In this document: one piece after another, positions 12,391 to 24,730 of the stretch
Layout: each line of letters starts with the position of its first letter
Numbering within the stretch: the stretch's first letter is position 1
DNA from: Centropus unirufus
Taxonomy: Eukaryota; Chordata; Aves; Cuculiformes; Centropidae
Direction: 5' to 3'
Assembly: GCA_013397695.1 (NCBI GenBank)
Contig: VYZI01000284.1
Location: 480,551 to 544,550, forward strand
DNA length: 64,000 nucleotides
Position numbers and translations under genes: made by a program
The notes under the pieces: generated by a model
Database searches by the model: none
The model's input: only the letters and a program-made list of their open reading frames with translations
What the model was told of the DNA's origin: nothing

Positions 12391-12900
12391 TGTTTGTGAC
12401 AGGAATGGGTTAATTTTCCTAACCTTTTCTGTTCTTGTTCCACTCGCAGGGTTGTCAAAAGGATGGATAAACGTGTTGCTATTTTCTGGTTTTGTTTCAG
12501 TGTCTATCACGAGAGTGGACCAATTTCATACCATTTGCTGCTTTCATTACTGTCTCAGGGTTGTCACAAGAATTGATAAATTTCAGACTGTTTTTCTTGT
12601 CCTCATTACAATCTTAAGGTTGTCATGAGAATGAATTGATTTTGTGCCATTTTCTGTTCTCATTACAGTCTTTGTCATGAGAATGGCTTCATTTGGGGCC
12701 ATTTTTGTTCCTGTTACTTACAATCTTTTGTCACAAGAACAGGGATTATTTGATGAAAATGAGAAGACAGCATATCAGACATTGAGATTCAGGGATAACT
12801 TGTTCTTGTGACAGAGATCATAACGAGGACAGAAAGCAGTACAGAATGTATCCATTCTCAGGATGATTTTAAGGATTGTGATTTTGTGACCCTGTTTGTG
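12391..12900. repeat. Decayed minisatellite with direct then inverted copies
   Basis: A unit carrying TGTCAYRAGAATGG followed by a T-rich part ending TCTCATTACAGTCT recurs at about 12396, 12453, 12503, 12562, 12621, 12673 and 12729, spacing roughly 51-59 bp. The copies are strongly diverged but alignable by eye. The series then turns round: TGTCACAAGAACA at 12729-12741 is matched by its perfect reverse complement at 12801-12813. An inverted unit continues to about 12863 (CCATTCTCAGGA), and perhaps to about 12900. One plus-strand frame stays open for 90 codons across part of it because the period is near a multiple of three, not because it is clearly a gene. Confidence 0.7.
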
Positions 12901-13036
12901 CCAAGTGACTTCAGGAGGAGGCTTTACAAATTTCATTGTAGCAACCACTGCTTCATTCATGCTGCTGGTAGATTTGTCCTTACTCAGCAAAGGAAAATAT
13001 ATTTATACAGAGGCTATCAGAATAATTACACGTGAA

Positions 13037-13060
13037 CACTACTGAAAAGTTTCAGTAGTG
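13037..13060. repeat. 24-bp palindrome with 2-bp spacer
   Basis: The arm CACTACTGAAA (13037-13047) is followed by AG and the exact reverse complement TTTCAGTAGTG (13050-13060). It lies about 140 bp beyond the inverted minisatellite and may belong to the same unstable region, or may be the edge of an old element. Confidence 0.9.
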
Positions 13061-13379
13061 GACTGTGGTATCCATGGGGCCCAGACCTCAGAAACACACA
13101 TTTCGTACTCTGGCTGAGACTTCTGGTGCTTTTCCCAGGACCCAGCTAGGAGGCATCACAATTATGACTATCATTGAGTACAGTCATGCCATTTGGAGGG
13201 TTAAAACCACAGCAGAATCATAGTTGTGAGTGTCTGGCAGCTTTTAGGTTTGCTGAAACTGCCTATGTAGCCATCTTGATCTGGGAGCTCTGGGGCTCTG
13301 AGTTCAAGTGAAGGTAAGCTGTGACTGCAAACGAGTGCCTGCTACTCAGCTAAGAATGAGTTACTGCAAATGAAAGGGC

Positions 13380-14240
13380 AGAAGTTAGAAATCAAGGCAT
13401 GCGCAACACCCAGGGTCCAGAAAACACAGAAGTAATTATTGTGTTCTTGAAGGTAATCAAAGAGAAGCAGCAGGAAATGCTAAACAAAGAAGATACCCTT
13501 ACAGCATTTGCAGAGGGGGCAGGAATGAAATAGGCACCACAACGTAATTGAAGCTACGGATGAGGAAAATGCGAAAGTAGTTACAAACGAGGAATGGACA
13601 AAAGTAGAGAAGAAGCTACAACAGAAGAGAGTAGAGAGCACTAAGGCATAGCCAAATGCTCAGAAATACTGATTTGGATGGTGCAAGGCAAAGAACTGAA
13701 AGGAAGGATAAGAAGAGCGTAAAGAGAAAATCGAAGAACATAAAGGCCTTTATAATGGGATGCACTAAGTTATCTGTGATAAATCCCATCATGGGATGGA
13801 CAAGGAAGCCCTAAAGAGGTCATATATGCCTGCCAGTCCCATTTTTGGTAATGGTAGCAAGTGAGGACTCAGCGCCATGAAAGACCTTTTATTCACTGGC
13901 TTTAACTCATCAGCTTTTCTTTAGCAGCAACTAAGATTTTATCCTGGAGCCTAAACTCCTGGTTCCACCGCAAGGTAGATGCAGGATGTATGCGTGTGCA
14001 TTCCTTCAGTAGGCCTCCCAAGACGAGATCCAAAGAAAATTAAATAGAGACCCAAGAACCAATGCAGTAAGCAGGATTCGGGCTGTAAACCAGACCAAAA
14101 GGAGACCATGCTAACTGGAAAATACCACTGAAACTGCTCGGATAGTCATCCTGCAAAGTTGTCTGGGAAACCATCAGAAAATACATCTGAAAATATGTGT
14201 ACCTGAGTAATGAAAGAGATCATCAGTAAAAACGAAGTAA
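13380..14240. other. CpG-bearing purine-rich segment, possibly an unidentified old repeat
   Basis: Compared with its flanks this stretch has more CpGs (around fourteen in 860 bp) and, up to about 13800, a strongly purine-rich plus strand. One frame reads as charged, helix-like sequence for about 40 codons (13529-13648) before a stop, then continues with repeated stops. This is compatible with a decayed retroelement reading frame, but equally with biased composition. I could not match it to a family. Confidence 0.22.
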
Positions 14241-14261
14241 GGGGGGTGGAGGGGTGGATGG
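14241..14261 (+). repeat. Short G-rich tract
   Basis: A six-G run is followed by TGGA, four Gs and two GG steps. A two-layer quadruplex is conceivable, but it does not meet the usual four-run rule. Confidence 0.5.
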
Positions 14262-14999
14262 ACATTCCCCACTGGCTAAGTAAAATAAAGCAGGAATGCT
14301 CCAATAACTAGAACTGACAGATGACCCCTGGTATTTCCTGGGTCAATTTCTATGAATGTTTTATTGATCTTTGACATTCTGATTTGACCATCAGAGCCTT
14401 TGCTTTGTTTGTCCCACACCCCCACCCCCATATTTACCATATGTACCTAATCTCACAGCCTACCATCTGCCATTGTTTGAAGTATATGGAAAATAACTTT
14501 AATCATAAAAATGGTGGCCCTGGCCATGTATACTACATGAATGTTCAACTTTCACAAGATGAAGTGACCTCCAAGTGGCTTACTGCTTTTCATTAATTTC
14601 TCTGTATAATTGAACATTTTTCGGCATCTCATTTAACAAACTGTTAAGCTCCTTATTGCACAGAAGGGCCGTGTGATGTGCAGGGATTCTGAAATGCTTC
14701 CCCTCATTCACAGTTCTCCTACTAATATCCTGGGCATTATTAGTAGTTCGCAAAGCCAGCACATTTTCTTTTTGATAAGTGTCCCTGTTCTGCCCTCCTT
14801 TGTCCACCTCCAAATGCCGCCTAGTACTTACAGAGAATAAAACCGTGCTGCCTAACTAGCCTGGTGCTTTGGATTGCTACCCCTACTCACTCAGTTGCCT
14901 GCAAGGGGATGTACTTATATCAATGAAAGATAAAACCCAGCTAGAAATACAGGTCCCTGACAACCTAATCACTGAAACCCTGTCAAGTAACCCCTAATT
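14262..14999. other. Non-coding stretch, nothing recognised
   Basis: Two short open frames (70 and 77 codons) lie on opposite strands. Neither has splice context or a known motif. Confidence 0.5.
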
Positions 15000-15200
15000 T
15001 TAAAGCAAGTGGTTAATTCCCAGCAAATTGATTTATGCACTGTTTGAGGTTTGGTGAGTTGTGTTGTTCATCTGTTATTACCAGGAACTCGGCTCAGCCT
15101 ATTCATTTAGACCACTGACACAACACAGTGCATCTCCCAAGAAAATTTCCTTTGTCAGCACATCTAGAATTTGCTAATTAAATCAACGATGACATTATTC
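15000..15200. promoter_or_regulatory. Weak candidate conserved non-coding element
   Basis: This is a mixed-complexity stretch with a homeodomain-type GCTAATTAAATCAACGATGA at about 15173-15192, CpGs at about 15091 and 15187, and no open frame. Conservation has not been tested. Confidence 0.2.
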
Positions 15201-18070
15201 ACTTTCTGAAAAAAGCAACTTCTCTCTCCTACCCCTCCTTAATACACGTGTGTACATAAACATGCACATATATAGGCATAGTTTTTAACCATTTTTACAT
15301 ACATGCAGTCTGCCACTTTGAATGATCTTTATTAACTATTTTAGCCAGTTTTAGATCATCCACTCACCTCAAAAGGCATGTACCATTTATATGACTATAT
15401 ACTCACTTTTTGCATGCACATCTATGTATGCAGGTATGTGTGCGCGTGGCAAGAATGGGGGCCATATGATGCTCATAAGCAGTCGTGAGTCTTACTTCTT
15501 TGGAGTACGCCCTGAAGTGTTAATTTCATTAAAATAATAGGGTTGGCCAGAGTATGCTTTTCTCATCTGTGTTATTGAAGCAGAAGTGAATTCAAAACAC
15601 CAGAAAAAATCGGCTGTCCCTCAACCCCTATAATTATGGGTCTGTAATACCACTGCAACTCTTTGTACTATTTAAGGTATGCAGAATAAAAGAACATTTA
15701 AATTAACCTTTTTTGAGCATCCAATAATTTTTCAAAGAATATTTCTTCCCTTGAGAGTTTAAAAACTGCCAAATAAGTGACCAAAAAACCCCCTATCTAT
15801 GCTCAGACTCCTACTTCTGTAGGTGATGCGCAAATGTGGAAGCCTGTATCTGCATGTAGATATACCCTGGCAAAGGCTCTTGGTGGTACTCAGGACACTG
15901 TTTGCCTTGAGGCAGCACCTTAATTTGGTAGTAAATTCCTCTAGCTATACGGTATGTTTTTTACTCCCGTGATAGATCCCACATTTCCTCAGCTGCTCTG
16001 TAGCCAGCATAAACTGGCTTGTTGCAGTTTGGATGTCTGCAGTGCAACTTGGAAGAAAGGTATCAGTGACTTTATCTTCAGCTCAAATATTCTGGGGTCA
16101 TGACTATACAGCCTGTGATATCACTTCACCTCTGTGATGGGTGCATTATCCCTCATCACCAGACCAGGAAGTGCCCATTCTTCCAAGGGAAAAAACAAGA
16201 AGATGACAAGGAAATGGAAAGTTCATGGAAAAATGGCTCTATCACTCTGATCCATAGATAAACCACAGTGTGGCAACTTACAACCATTACCCTCAACCCC
16301 TAACCTCAGAATAGCAGCTGTGTTTTCATCTTCCTGAAGAGTCAGTTCAAACTAAATTTCACTTTTCGACAGAAGCTGATCTTCAGTAGGCTCCAGAAAA
16401 ATAAAACCAACCTTTCTTTTCAAAGGCAAGTTGCCCTGCATACAGTCTTGCTGTATTCCTACTGTTTTCCGGATGGCAAAGACTTTCCAGTATCACTGTT
16501 TATGACTGCCCCATATATGCCACTATTGAGGCACAAGTGGTGCATGGTACCATGCCTTCCAAGCAGGTCTTGAGGTAACAACTTCTTAATCAACCCCAAA
16601 GTATCCTCGATATTTTTCATCCTATTTAATTCTGTTTAGTGAAGTAATTTAATACCCTTGTTTAGTCATATACAGTCCTGATGTATGCTCTTGGCCCTCT
16701 GTGGAAAGGTTACAGCATTTCATGCTTTCATTCTTCATATCTGAAGCAGCCGTGCAGTTTTTCCACCAACTCATTGCTTGCTAATGAACTTTTTTTTTTT
16801 AAGCAGCCTGTCATTTTGTTTAATGTTGCAAAATAAGGCAGTCTTTAAGTGGGATCAGATTTTGCTAAGAGATGTCTAAACTTAAGTGAGATAATGGATG
16901 TAACAAAATACCACCAAATATGACAGCTTTGTTCTGCCAATGTAATTTGCTGATTCTGGAAACCAAATGCAGAACAGTCTGTGCCAGTCTTAGAAAAGAG
17001 GTTTGTTTGACAGATATAGACCTGCTTAAATATCAGCATACACTACATTAAATAGCAGACTTCTGCATTCATTTGTGGGTTTTAGTCACTTGTCATAACA
17101 AGGGGGGTTTATTTTATTTAAAATACCTCATTTTTCCTATCACTCTGGTGCCCAAGCGCAGTTGAGTATTTTTTCCCCCTACCTAAAGGTGGAAGGTGAT
17201 TGGTTACTTGCCAGAGACACCAGACTCCTCTAATTATAACAGTATTAAAAATCATAAGTACCTCTTCATTCATTTCAGAAGAAAAAATATTTCTATATAC
17301 CTACAGTGTTGTGGGGAAACCTTGAGTTGGACTTAGTCATGTCCTTTTCACAGGTGAAGAAAAAGGTACATGTTTGCTAAGAAAGCTCTAGGAACACAAA
17401 CTGTTCAGTTGCTGATGTTTTTTTCTTGCTGATCACATGCTATTAAGAGATACCCTTAGGACCACCGGTATTTTCTGATAGACAGACTCTTAGTGTTTTA
17501 TAGCAGTATCCGTATGTAGTTCAGACTCAGAGTTTTAAAGTATATGACTAATAGTTATTGGATTTACAATGCATCTGTGTTCATTTGGATTTTTTAATAT
17601 CCCCCAAAACATACATATATATAGACATACAAGGATGTCTTATGTTTACTTGCTATTGACACTTCCACATTTATCAAACTTATTTCACTGCGCCTTAGAC
17701 CTTCTGTCTTCCACAATCTCTTCCTCCTCTCTGCAGTTCTCTAGTATTACTTTTTTACACTCTTCATTTATCATATTTAAAGTTTTAAGATGTTTGGACC
17801 TTGGTTTTTAACAGTAACATATTTCTTCACTTAAACACTGGTATATCTTGGTAAGGTCCTTGTGCTTTTCTACGTGCTGATTCTGACGCTTTCAAGTAAA
17901 ATTAACTGTAATTGTCACAAATTATATGCACCCAATATTTCCACAGTAAATTTTGCCCAGGAATGTGATGTTGGCAACCTCTTCTCCTGCTAAAGGAGGT
18001 GTGTTCAAAATGATTGCCCACGTTATGGCTTTCCTGCATTCAGACTAGTCTTATGCAAGTTTGCCCTCAG
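15201..18070. other. Non-coding stretch, nothing recognised
   Basis: The stretch has AT-rich alternating purine-pyrimidine patches near 15245-15285 and 15415-15445 and a T-run near 16790. Open frames do not exceed 80 codons. No gene or repeat family is recognised until the CR1 begins. Confidence 0.5.
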
Positions 18071-18945
18071 ATCACAGAATCACAGAATGACTTGAGTTAG
18101 AAGGGGCCCGCAAGGATCATCGAGTCCAAATCTGGCCATTGCGTAGGACAACCCCAAAATTTAGACCATGTGCCTGAGTGCACTGTCCAAATGCTTCTTC
18201 AATATTGTTAGGCTTGGTGCCAAAACTCCTCCCTGGGGAGCCTGTTCCAGTGCTCCAATGCCCTCTGGGCAAAATGCCTTTTCCTAATATTCAACACAAA
18301 CCTCCTCTGGCACATCTTCCTGCCACTCCTTTGGGCCCTATAATTGGTGACCAGAGAAAAGAGATCAGCACCTGTTCCTTCTCCTTCCCTTGTGATGAAG
18401 CAGTAAACTGTGATGAGGTCTACCCTCATTCTCCTCCAGGCTGGACAGACCAAGTGACTTCATCCACTCCTCATATGACTTTCCGTCTAGACCCTTTACC
18501 AACTTTGTGGCCCTCCTCTGGACACACTCCAATACCTTGACATCCTTTTTACACTGCGGTGCCCAAAACCTCACACAATACTCAAAGTGGGGCTTCACCA
18601 GTGCAGAGTAGAGTGGGACAATCACTGGCTAGCAATGCCACGCTTGATGCACCCAAGGACATGGTTGTCCCCCTTGGATGCCAGGTCACATAATTGGCTC
18701 ATGTTCAACTTGCCATTGACAAGAACCCCCAGATCCCTTTCTGCAGAGCTGCTGTTCAGCCTCTGGCTCCCCAGCCTGTGTGTATATCTAGGGTTGCCGT
18801 GTCCCAGGTGTAAAACCCAACAACCACCCTTGTTAAACTTCATGTGGTATGTGGTTGGCAATTTCTCAGCTTTCCAATTTTTCTAGATCCCTCTTCAGGG
18901 CCTCGTTGCCCTCATAAGTGTCAACTTTTCCCCACAGTTTCATGT
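18071..18945 (-). mobile_element. CR1 LINE, 5'-truncated 3' fragment
   Basis: On the minus strand this contains the end of CR1 ORF2 and the 3' UTR. It finishes in the tandem octamer-type tail that on the plus strand reads ATCACAGAATCACAGAATGA (18071-18090). CR1 elements are chicken-repeat-1 non-LTR retrotransposons, usually 5'-truncated and without a poly-A tail, and this copy fits that pattern. The 5' boundary near 18945 is where recognisable ORF2 similarity fades. No target-site duplication could be assigned. Several frameshifts and stops show it is old and inactive. Confidence 0.93.
18208..18900 (-). pseudogene. CR1 ORF2 reverse-transcriptase C-terminal remnant
   Basis: Translated on the minus strand, consecutive blocks match the end of the avian CR1 reverse transcriptase. 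SSAERDLGVLVNGKLNMSQL and CIKRGIASQ fall at 18622-18861. PLYSALVKPHFEYC and VQRRATKLVKGL fall at 18365-18625. RRFVLNIRKR..HWNRLPRE falls at 18208-18453. The three blocks lie in different frames and are separated by a stop or frameshift, so no functional protein is made. The catalytic RT motifs and the endonuclease domain lie upstream and are missing because of 5' truncation. Plus-strand open frames over the same bases, including one of 120 codons at 18178-18540, are antisense shadows of this remnant. Confidence 0.93.
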
Positions 18946-21900
18946 CATATCATAACATTAGATGATGATATTTTTCAAAAAAAATTAATGGTGCTCTGAA
19001 ATTTCATTTCACTAAAGGGTATGAATCTACATATGTAGTCTTGACCCCACCAAAATGGAAAGGAATTGTGCCACACTTCCGAATTTCACTTAAACTCTGT
19101 TGTCACTCACATAGGTTAACCTCAGTGAAATTATGTTTTTGTAATTTATTTGAATCATTCTACTTACAAGTTATTTTGATAACAAATAAAGATATTTTTT
19201 ATCTGAGTTATTTGGGGGCATACTACATCACAATAATAAGCAAAGAGAAAATAAATTAATTCTACCCCTCAATACACAAATGTATCCTTTAATCCAGAAA
19301 ATATCTTTCATATTCTGGAGTCTTGTAGGTATTTCTGATTGTGTTACTAAACTTACTTTGCAAGTATATGATATTTTAAAAGCAAATGAATGAAGCAACT
19401 GAGATAAGGCTTCTTCATAACACCAAGTTAGTACCAGTCTTATCTTTCCCTCTTCCACTAAAGCTCATGTAGCATAAAGTCAGTGGTTTATTCATGCCAC
19501 TCCATTCAGCTGCATAGTAGAAGGAATCAAGAGACCCTTTCTTGGACTGATGAGGCCATTTAACAGTCCAGTATCTCATTACGAAGCTGAAAAGCCCCAA
19601 AAGGCTGAACACAGAATCATAATTCTGGCCACAGTGTAGTCTCTGGAGACCCTGTTATTTCTTCCCAAATGGATAGGACATGTGAGGTTTACTAATTTTC
19701 TTCATGAACCTGACAATGTCAAACATCCTGCTAGCAGCGGAGCCCTACCTGTGCAAAAGTCGGGACGGCATTATGCACTTCAGACAGGTATGGCATGTAG
19801 GAATGAGACCCTGGTTCAAGGCGATGGTGAAACACAGTCAAGGTTCCTTGCGCTAATCTACAAGTATATATTACTGGGAGAGGAAGATGGTGGGTGCAGA
19901 GATGGGACTTGCCTTTAAGGAGTGGATTCTAATCGGTGAGGTTGAAGGTGTTAAACTGAAGGAGTGGGATCTGAAAAGTAAGCACTTTAAGTACAGTGTC
20001 CTCTGACAAGAACAGCTATTCAGATTAGATATTGATAGCATGCCTATATTTAGAGCTACTGCTAAATGACCAAGATGGATTATTTTCTTTGATAGAGAGA
20101 AAATTTGTCATGTTACACATTTTAGGCAAATTGCAAATTGCTGATATTCTAGCAATGAGATTTCTAACTTCAGTTTAAACGAATAAACCTCTTTCTCATT
20201 TTGATTACAGATTTCCTCTGCCTCAAAGAACTAACATAGAACATCTCTAGAGCTATTCAAGACAGAATTATGAGAAAAGTATATTTTTATGAAATTTAAT
20301 TTCCTTCTAAAAAGTTTTCCTCAAAGTTTTGACCCTCATCCTTTAAGGTGGGGAAGAAAATTCTGACTTGATGTAGCTCAGAATATATTTGAAGGTCAAT
20401 TTATTTTTGTCCTTGCAGGAGCCTGTATGCAATTTCAGTGCTGGGATATTTTCCTAGAGATGACTGGGCTGACAAATCTTGGAATTTTTAAGTTCATATT
20501 TAATTTGAGCAGTGATAAAAAAACACAGTTTCTTTTGTTTAACTGTTCAGGTCTACAGCACACATGAACCACGCACAAGGAAAAATAGTGTTGACTCCAC
20601 ACGCAAAACTGTGAGGTATAGTTCCCACTAATTTTCTCATAGAGGAATCTGGCAAAAGGAGAGACAATGAAGAAGCTCCATACTATTTTTCCACTGTACA
20701 CTATTGTCAACTATAAAAAAAAAAACAAAATCAAAGCATTAGGTAATATCTGCTGATTAGTGACTGAAAAACAAGACCCCCAGACAGATATAACGGTGAT
20801 CAGTGAGATCTTTGCCTGAGTTTTCTGAAGGGTCCCAGAAGCCTAGCAGCATCACTGGTCTCTGACACAGATGGAAATTTTCTGTTCAGAATCCTAGGGG
20901 GAGAAAAATGCACTTTATTATGAAGACTGTTCAAAACAATCCATCTTTTTTGAAGGCCAAAACTGAGAGAAGCTATTTAAAGTGAGTTTAATGTGACTTC
21001 CGCTGTAGAGGATGGGAAGCCAAAAGGAGAAGTTAAAAAAAGGCTCCCACTCATCCAGGCAAGCCAGAGGAAAGTGCAGGGGACAGGGCTGCCAGATAAA
21101 ATACATTACAAATCGAATGAGATCCAAAACATTGATGATCCCAACCATCAGCAGAAACAGGAGAACTAGGCAAATTTAACTACATCTGCAGAGTCTAAAC
21201 TCGTATTAACATTGAAGGCTGACTACTCAGGTCAAGCAAGCTTACAAGATCGCAAGGTTCCAAGTAAAATAGTAAAGACTGAATTCCAGTATTCTTACTC
21301 ACACAAAGTAGTTTGTATTATACAAATTAGCCCATTGACTTCAGCAAAGCTACATGAGTCACAAAATCCTATTCAGAATAAACTGAGGCACTAAATTTGG
21401 GTCCTGAGTGTGGTAATTTCCTTTCAAGATCTTTGTCTGAACACAGAGCAAGAGAGGACAGATGACACAAAAAGGACCATGCAATGGGTATGAGTGGACA
21501 CTGAGAGATCAAGACCTGCCCAAAACAAAGCTCTCCCCATTCCTTCTTTGGAGGACCATCTCTTGAGTTCCCCCTCACCTGTACAACAGTTTCAGATGTA
21601 CCACTGGACACACAACAAGCAGGTTGACTCCTCTCTCACCACGTGTAAAAGGAGATATTTCTGCTAATGTGGCACTCCTGTTTACCTAGTAGAGCTGTGT
21701 TGCTGCTATGCAAAGTCATAAGCAGGAAGGATGAAGAGAAAATATCTAGACCTGGAATAGAAACTCTCCCAGATTTTGGCCAGCCAACAGCCTTGGAGGG
21801 GCGCTTCAACACAGCACAGCTGCAGAAAACCCGGTACGGGCTGCAGCCCTGCAAGCTAGAGGGTTTGCTATCGCCACCAAGAAGACTGCTGGAGATCCAG

Positions 21901-24229
21901 GTCTCCTAGGCCTCTTACTGGAAACTACCTGCACATTGAGATGTAGGGCAGATATAAAGAGGCTGTCATAACACTTGTCCTAAGCACCTTGCTGGATCAT
22001 AAAAAACAGATTTTTCTGCTGAAACAGAAAGGCTGTTTCATCCCCACTGAACCTCATTCGGTTTTACACTAGCTTTTCCACATCCCTAGCAAGCGTGTAG
22101 CACTGTGGGTCATGCCTTGGAAAAGCATTAAGCATATTTTTACCACAACTCACCTCAAATAAGCCAATGCAAGCACTCCCACATCTGAATTCAGCTTCAA
22201 ACTGACTGGTATGAGGTGTAAAATGCATTGGTGCTGTAGGATCACTACGTCTTCCCCCTCAAAGGCAGACAAGTCAACATTCTAGTAATTGGCTGTATGG
22301 GGACCTAAAACCTGGCAGAGGTAGTGAATACTATTGCATCATTATCAGAGGGAGTTTGATTTATAAAGACTGAAGGATGGTACCAGTAAGAATTGCTCCT
22401 GAAGCTTACAGAAAGATAAACTCTCCACTCTTAATTAAAACACCCAGGTGTCACTCAATTTTGTTTTACACATATCTATATAAACAATTAGTCCTCTAAC
22501 TATGTTTCATTCTTCGTTCAAGATTTCTTGAACACTCAGGGAGATATTTGTGACTACAGATTACTTTGAGAATACAAGAGTTTTGGTTGCTGCTGCCTTT
22601 CCAATTTATCATTTTACTCCCCAGATGATGACAGGAGAGCTATACCCACCCAACCCAGTCTTCAACTCGAGAGGCGGCCGAGGGAGCTGTGCATCTCTGA
22701 TGAAGACAGTAAGGGGTTAAGGTCAATAATATTTCACCCATACTTGAAGATCAGAATCATGGCTACTGGAACACTTCAGCTGGGTAATTATTGAGTTTGG
22801 CATAGAAATTCAGAAAGGTGAACAGAATAATCTTTGAATCGTGTTCTTATTTCGGTCCCTCTTATGTTTCAATATGTTACAGTGCTGCCCTTTATTTTAT
22901 TGGAAAATTTTCACAGGCATTGGAAAAGGGTGGTTGATAATGCTGGGCTCCTGAAGGGTTGTCAGAGACCTCTCTTGTAGTCACCTTAACCTAATTTTTG
23001 CATTATACCTGCCACTTTGACCCTGACACAGAGCAGGAATGGATGATCAAGGTTACTTCACCATAGTGCAAACACTGTAGTTTGTCACAAACATAAAATA
23101 AGGTGACCCTTGAGATAGCAGGGCAGCAATTCAAAGACTCTCCCATTTGTCCTACTTAATGAGGAATAAAACATATTAGCCAGTAATGGAGAGAATTTTG
23201 GTATTCTTCCTTCAGGAGGTACCCAGAGTGAATGTCCTTTAGCAGTTCAGTAAAAAAGGCTTATAAACAGGTTTTTTTCTAAGCTTCTGTACACAATAGA
23301 GGAAATCACATAATAGAAGTGGATAATTCATAAAAATGTTTTGCTGAAAACTTGATAAAAAGGTTTTGGTCCCATGGCAGAAAGCTTAGTTACAAAAGAA
23401 GAGGAAAAGAGGCTGCTCACCACTTACAGTCCCTTATCTCTCAGATCTTATCAAGACTTCAGTTCAGCCCTCCCAGCACTGAAAGGAGGAAGAAAGAACT
23501 CCACAATCACGACTACACCCTGCAACTTTTCACCCTTGAGCCTGAAAGCATCTCACTCAGAGAAGCCCAGAGCAGTTTCATTCAACACTGGTAAAAATGG
23601 TTATTGCAGTTATTTGCAATGTCAACAATTTTTCAGCTAAAAGAGAGGTCCTGTTGTCAAGGAGTGCGGTAGCTGGACCTGCTTAGTGCAGCGCACACAG
23701 ATGTCCCTACAAAGGAGACGTTAGACTTCTCCCCCACCTTCCCTTTTCTTGCAATGGTGCCTGGTTTTCCCAGGGAGCCCAGCAGCTGAGCACACCTTTA
23801 GTCCTGACTCCAAACTATCCCTGACCTGGCTCTTGGAGCCTGCTTGGCATGGGCTTTGAGCTATTTCTATAGCTGGCTGCAATCTTCATTGAATAAATGA
23901 GGCAGATACCCCTTTTAATGAATGAAACACATTTCCTTTTATTATAGTGGCTCAAGCAAAAAATGGGGGCGGAGAGAGTTCTAATAATTCAGGTATGATT
24001 AAAAAGAGGATATTTACTGGCTTGTAGGCCTTGGGGAGAAAAAAACCAACACGGCAGCGCAGTTTCTATATACATCCCTAGGGAAAAGTTCAAGAAATAA
24101 GAAAATGCATATAACCATTGTTCGTGTGCATTATGCAAGCTTTAAAAAAAATAGATAGGGCTGAGTTTCAGAGTATCAGGAAAAGTATTTGGGCTGCATT
24201 TAAGTGAGAAGGATTAGCTTGCATGATGT
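18946..24229. other. Non-coding stretch, nothing recognised
   Basis: Open frames are at most 91 codons and overlap on both strands. An A-run of about eleven bases lies near 20715. No repeat family, RNA gene or splice-framed exon was recognised. Isolated CpGs occur, for instance in CTCGAGAGGCGGCCGAGG at about 22667-22684, which is the most GC-rich spot here. Confidence 0.5.
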
Positions 24230-24730
24230 TGATTTATAAATGGCAACAACGAATCCCTTATATTCTTTCCTGCAGTCATCTCTCCTGCACAGTAATTCCC
24301 AGTGTTCCTTTTTGAAAGCCCTTGATACTCAGTTAGCCCCGAGGTATAATGTTTGATAATATAACTACTGCTTCTGTCACTGCGTTTTGTACAAACGCAT
24401 TATATGTGGCCCAGAATGGTAAAGATTTATGTACGGGTATGGAAAATAAAAATCAGCATTGATTAAGAGCCCCAGATAGACCATCCAATCCCGCCCAGAG
24501 AACATCAGTTATTTTGCATTTTGACGTGGCGATTGATAACTCATAAATGCAAGCAGGAATGACAAATGCGGATGGAAACTGGCTTTGACAAAAACGATAA
24601 CAGTATCAGTCTCAAGGGGCGATGGAGGTATAAGCAGGAGCTGTTTAAAATATTTAATCATTTTATGAAGGCTGCAAGATGTTGTTTGACCCTGAAGGAG
24701 TGTGAATGTCACATGGATCAGAAATTGCCA
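24230..24730. promoter_or_regulatory. Strongest candidate conserved non-coding element
   Basis: Eleven CpGs survive between about 24249 and 24622 in an otherwise CpG-poor region. Words include a CRE-like TGACGTGG at 24522-24529, GATA-type GATTGATAAC and ACGATAACAG, and a small inverted repeat TGCGTTT / AAACGCA at 24381-24387 and 24393-24399. No tandem or interspersed repeat is visible. The 93-codon minus-strand frame at 24509-24790 lacks any protein signature. The profile suits a vertebrate developmental enhancer, but this is inferred from composition, not from an alignment. Confidence 0.4.

Noticed and set aside
12356..12628. 90-codon frame with an internal peptide repeat
   Set aside because: The peptide repeat only reflects the underlying 51-59 bp DNA tandem repeat. 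The unit length varies and is not always a multiple of three, so the frame is not maintained.
18178..18540. 120-codon plus-strand frame
   Set aside because: It is antisense to the CR1 reverse-transcriptase remnant.
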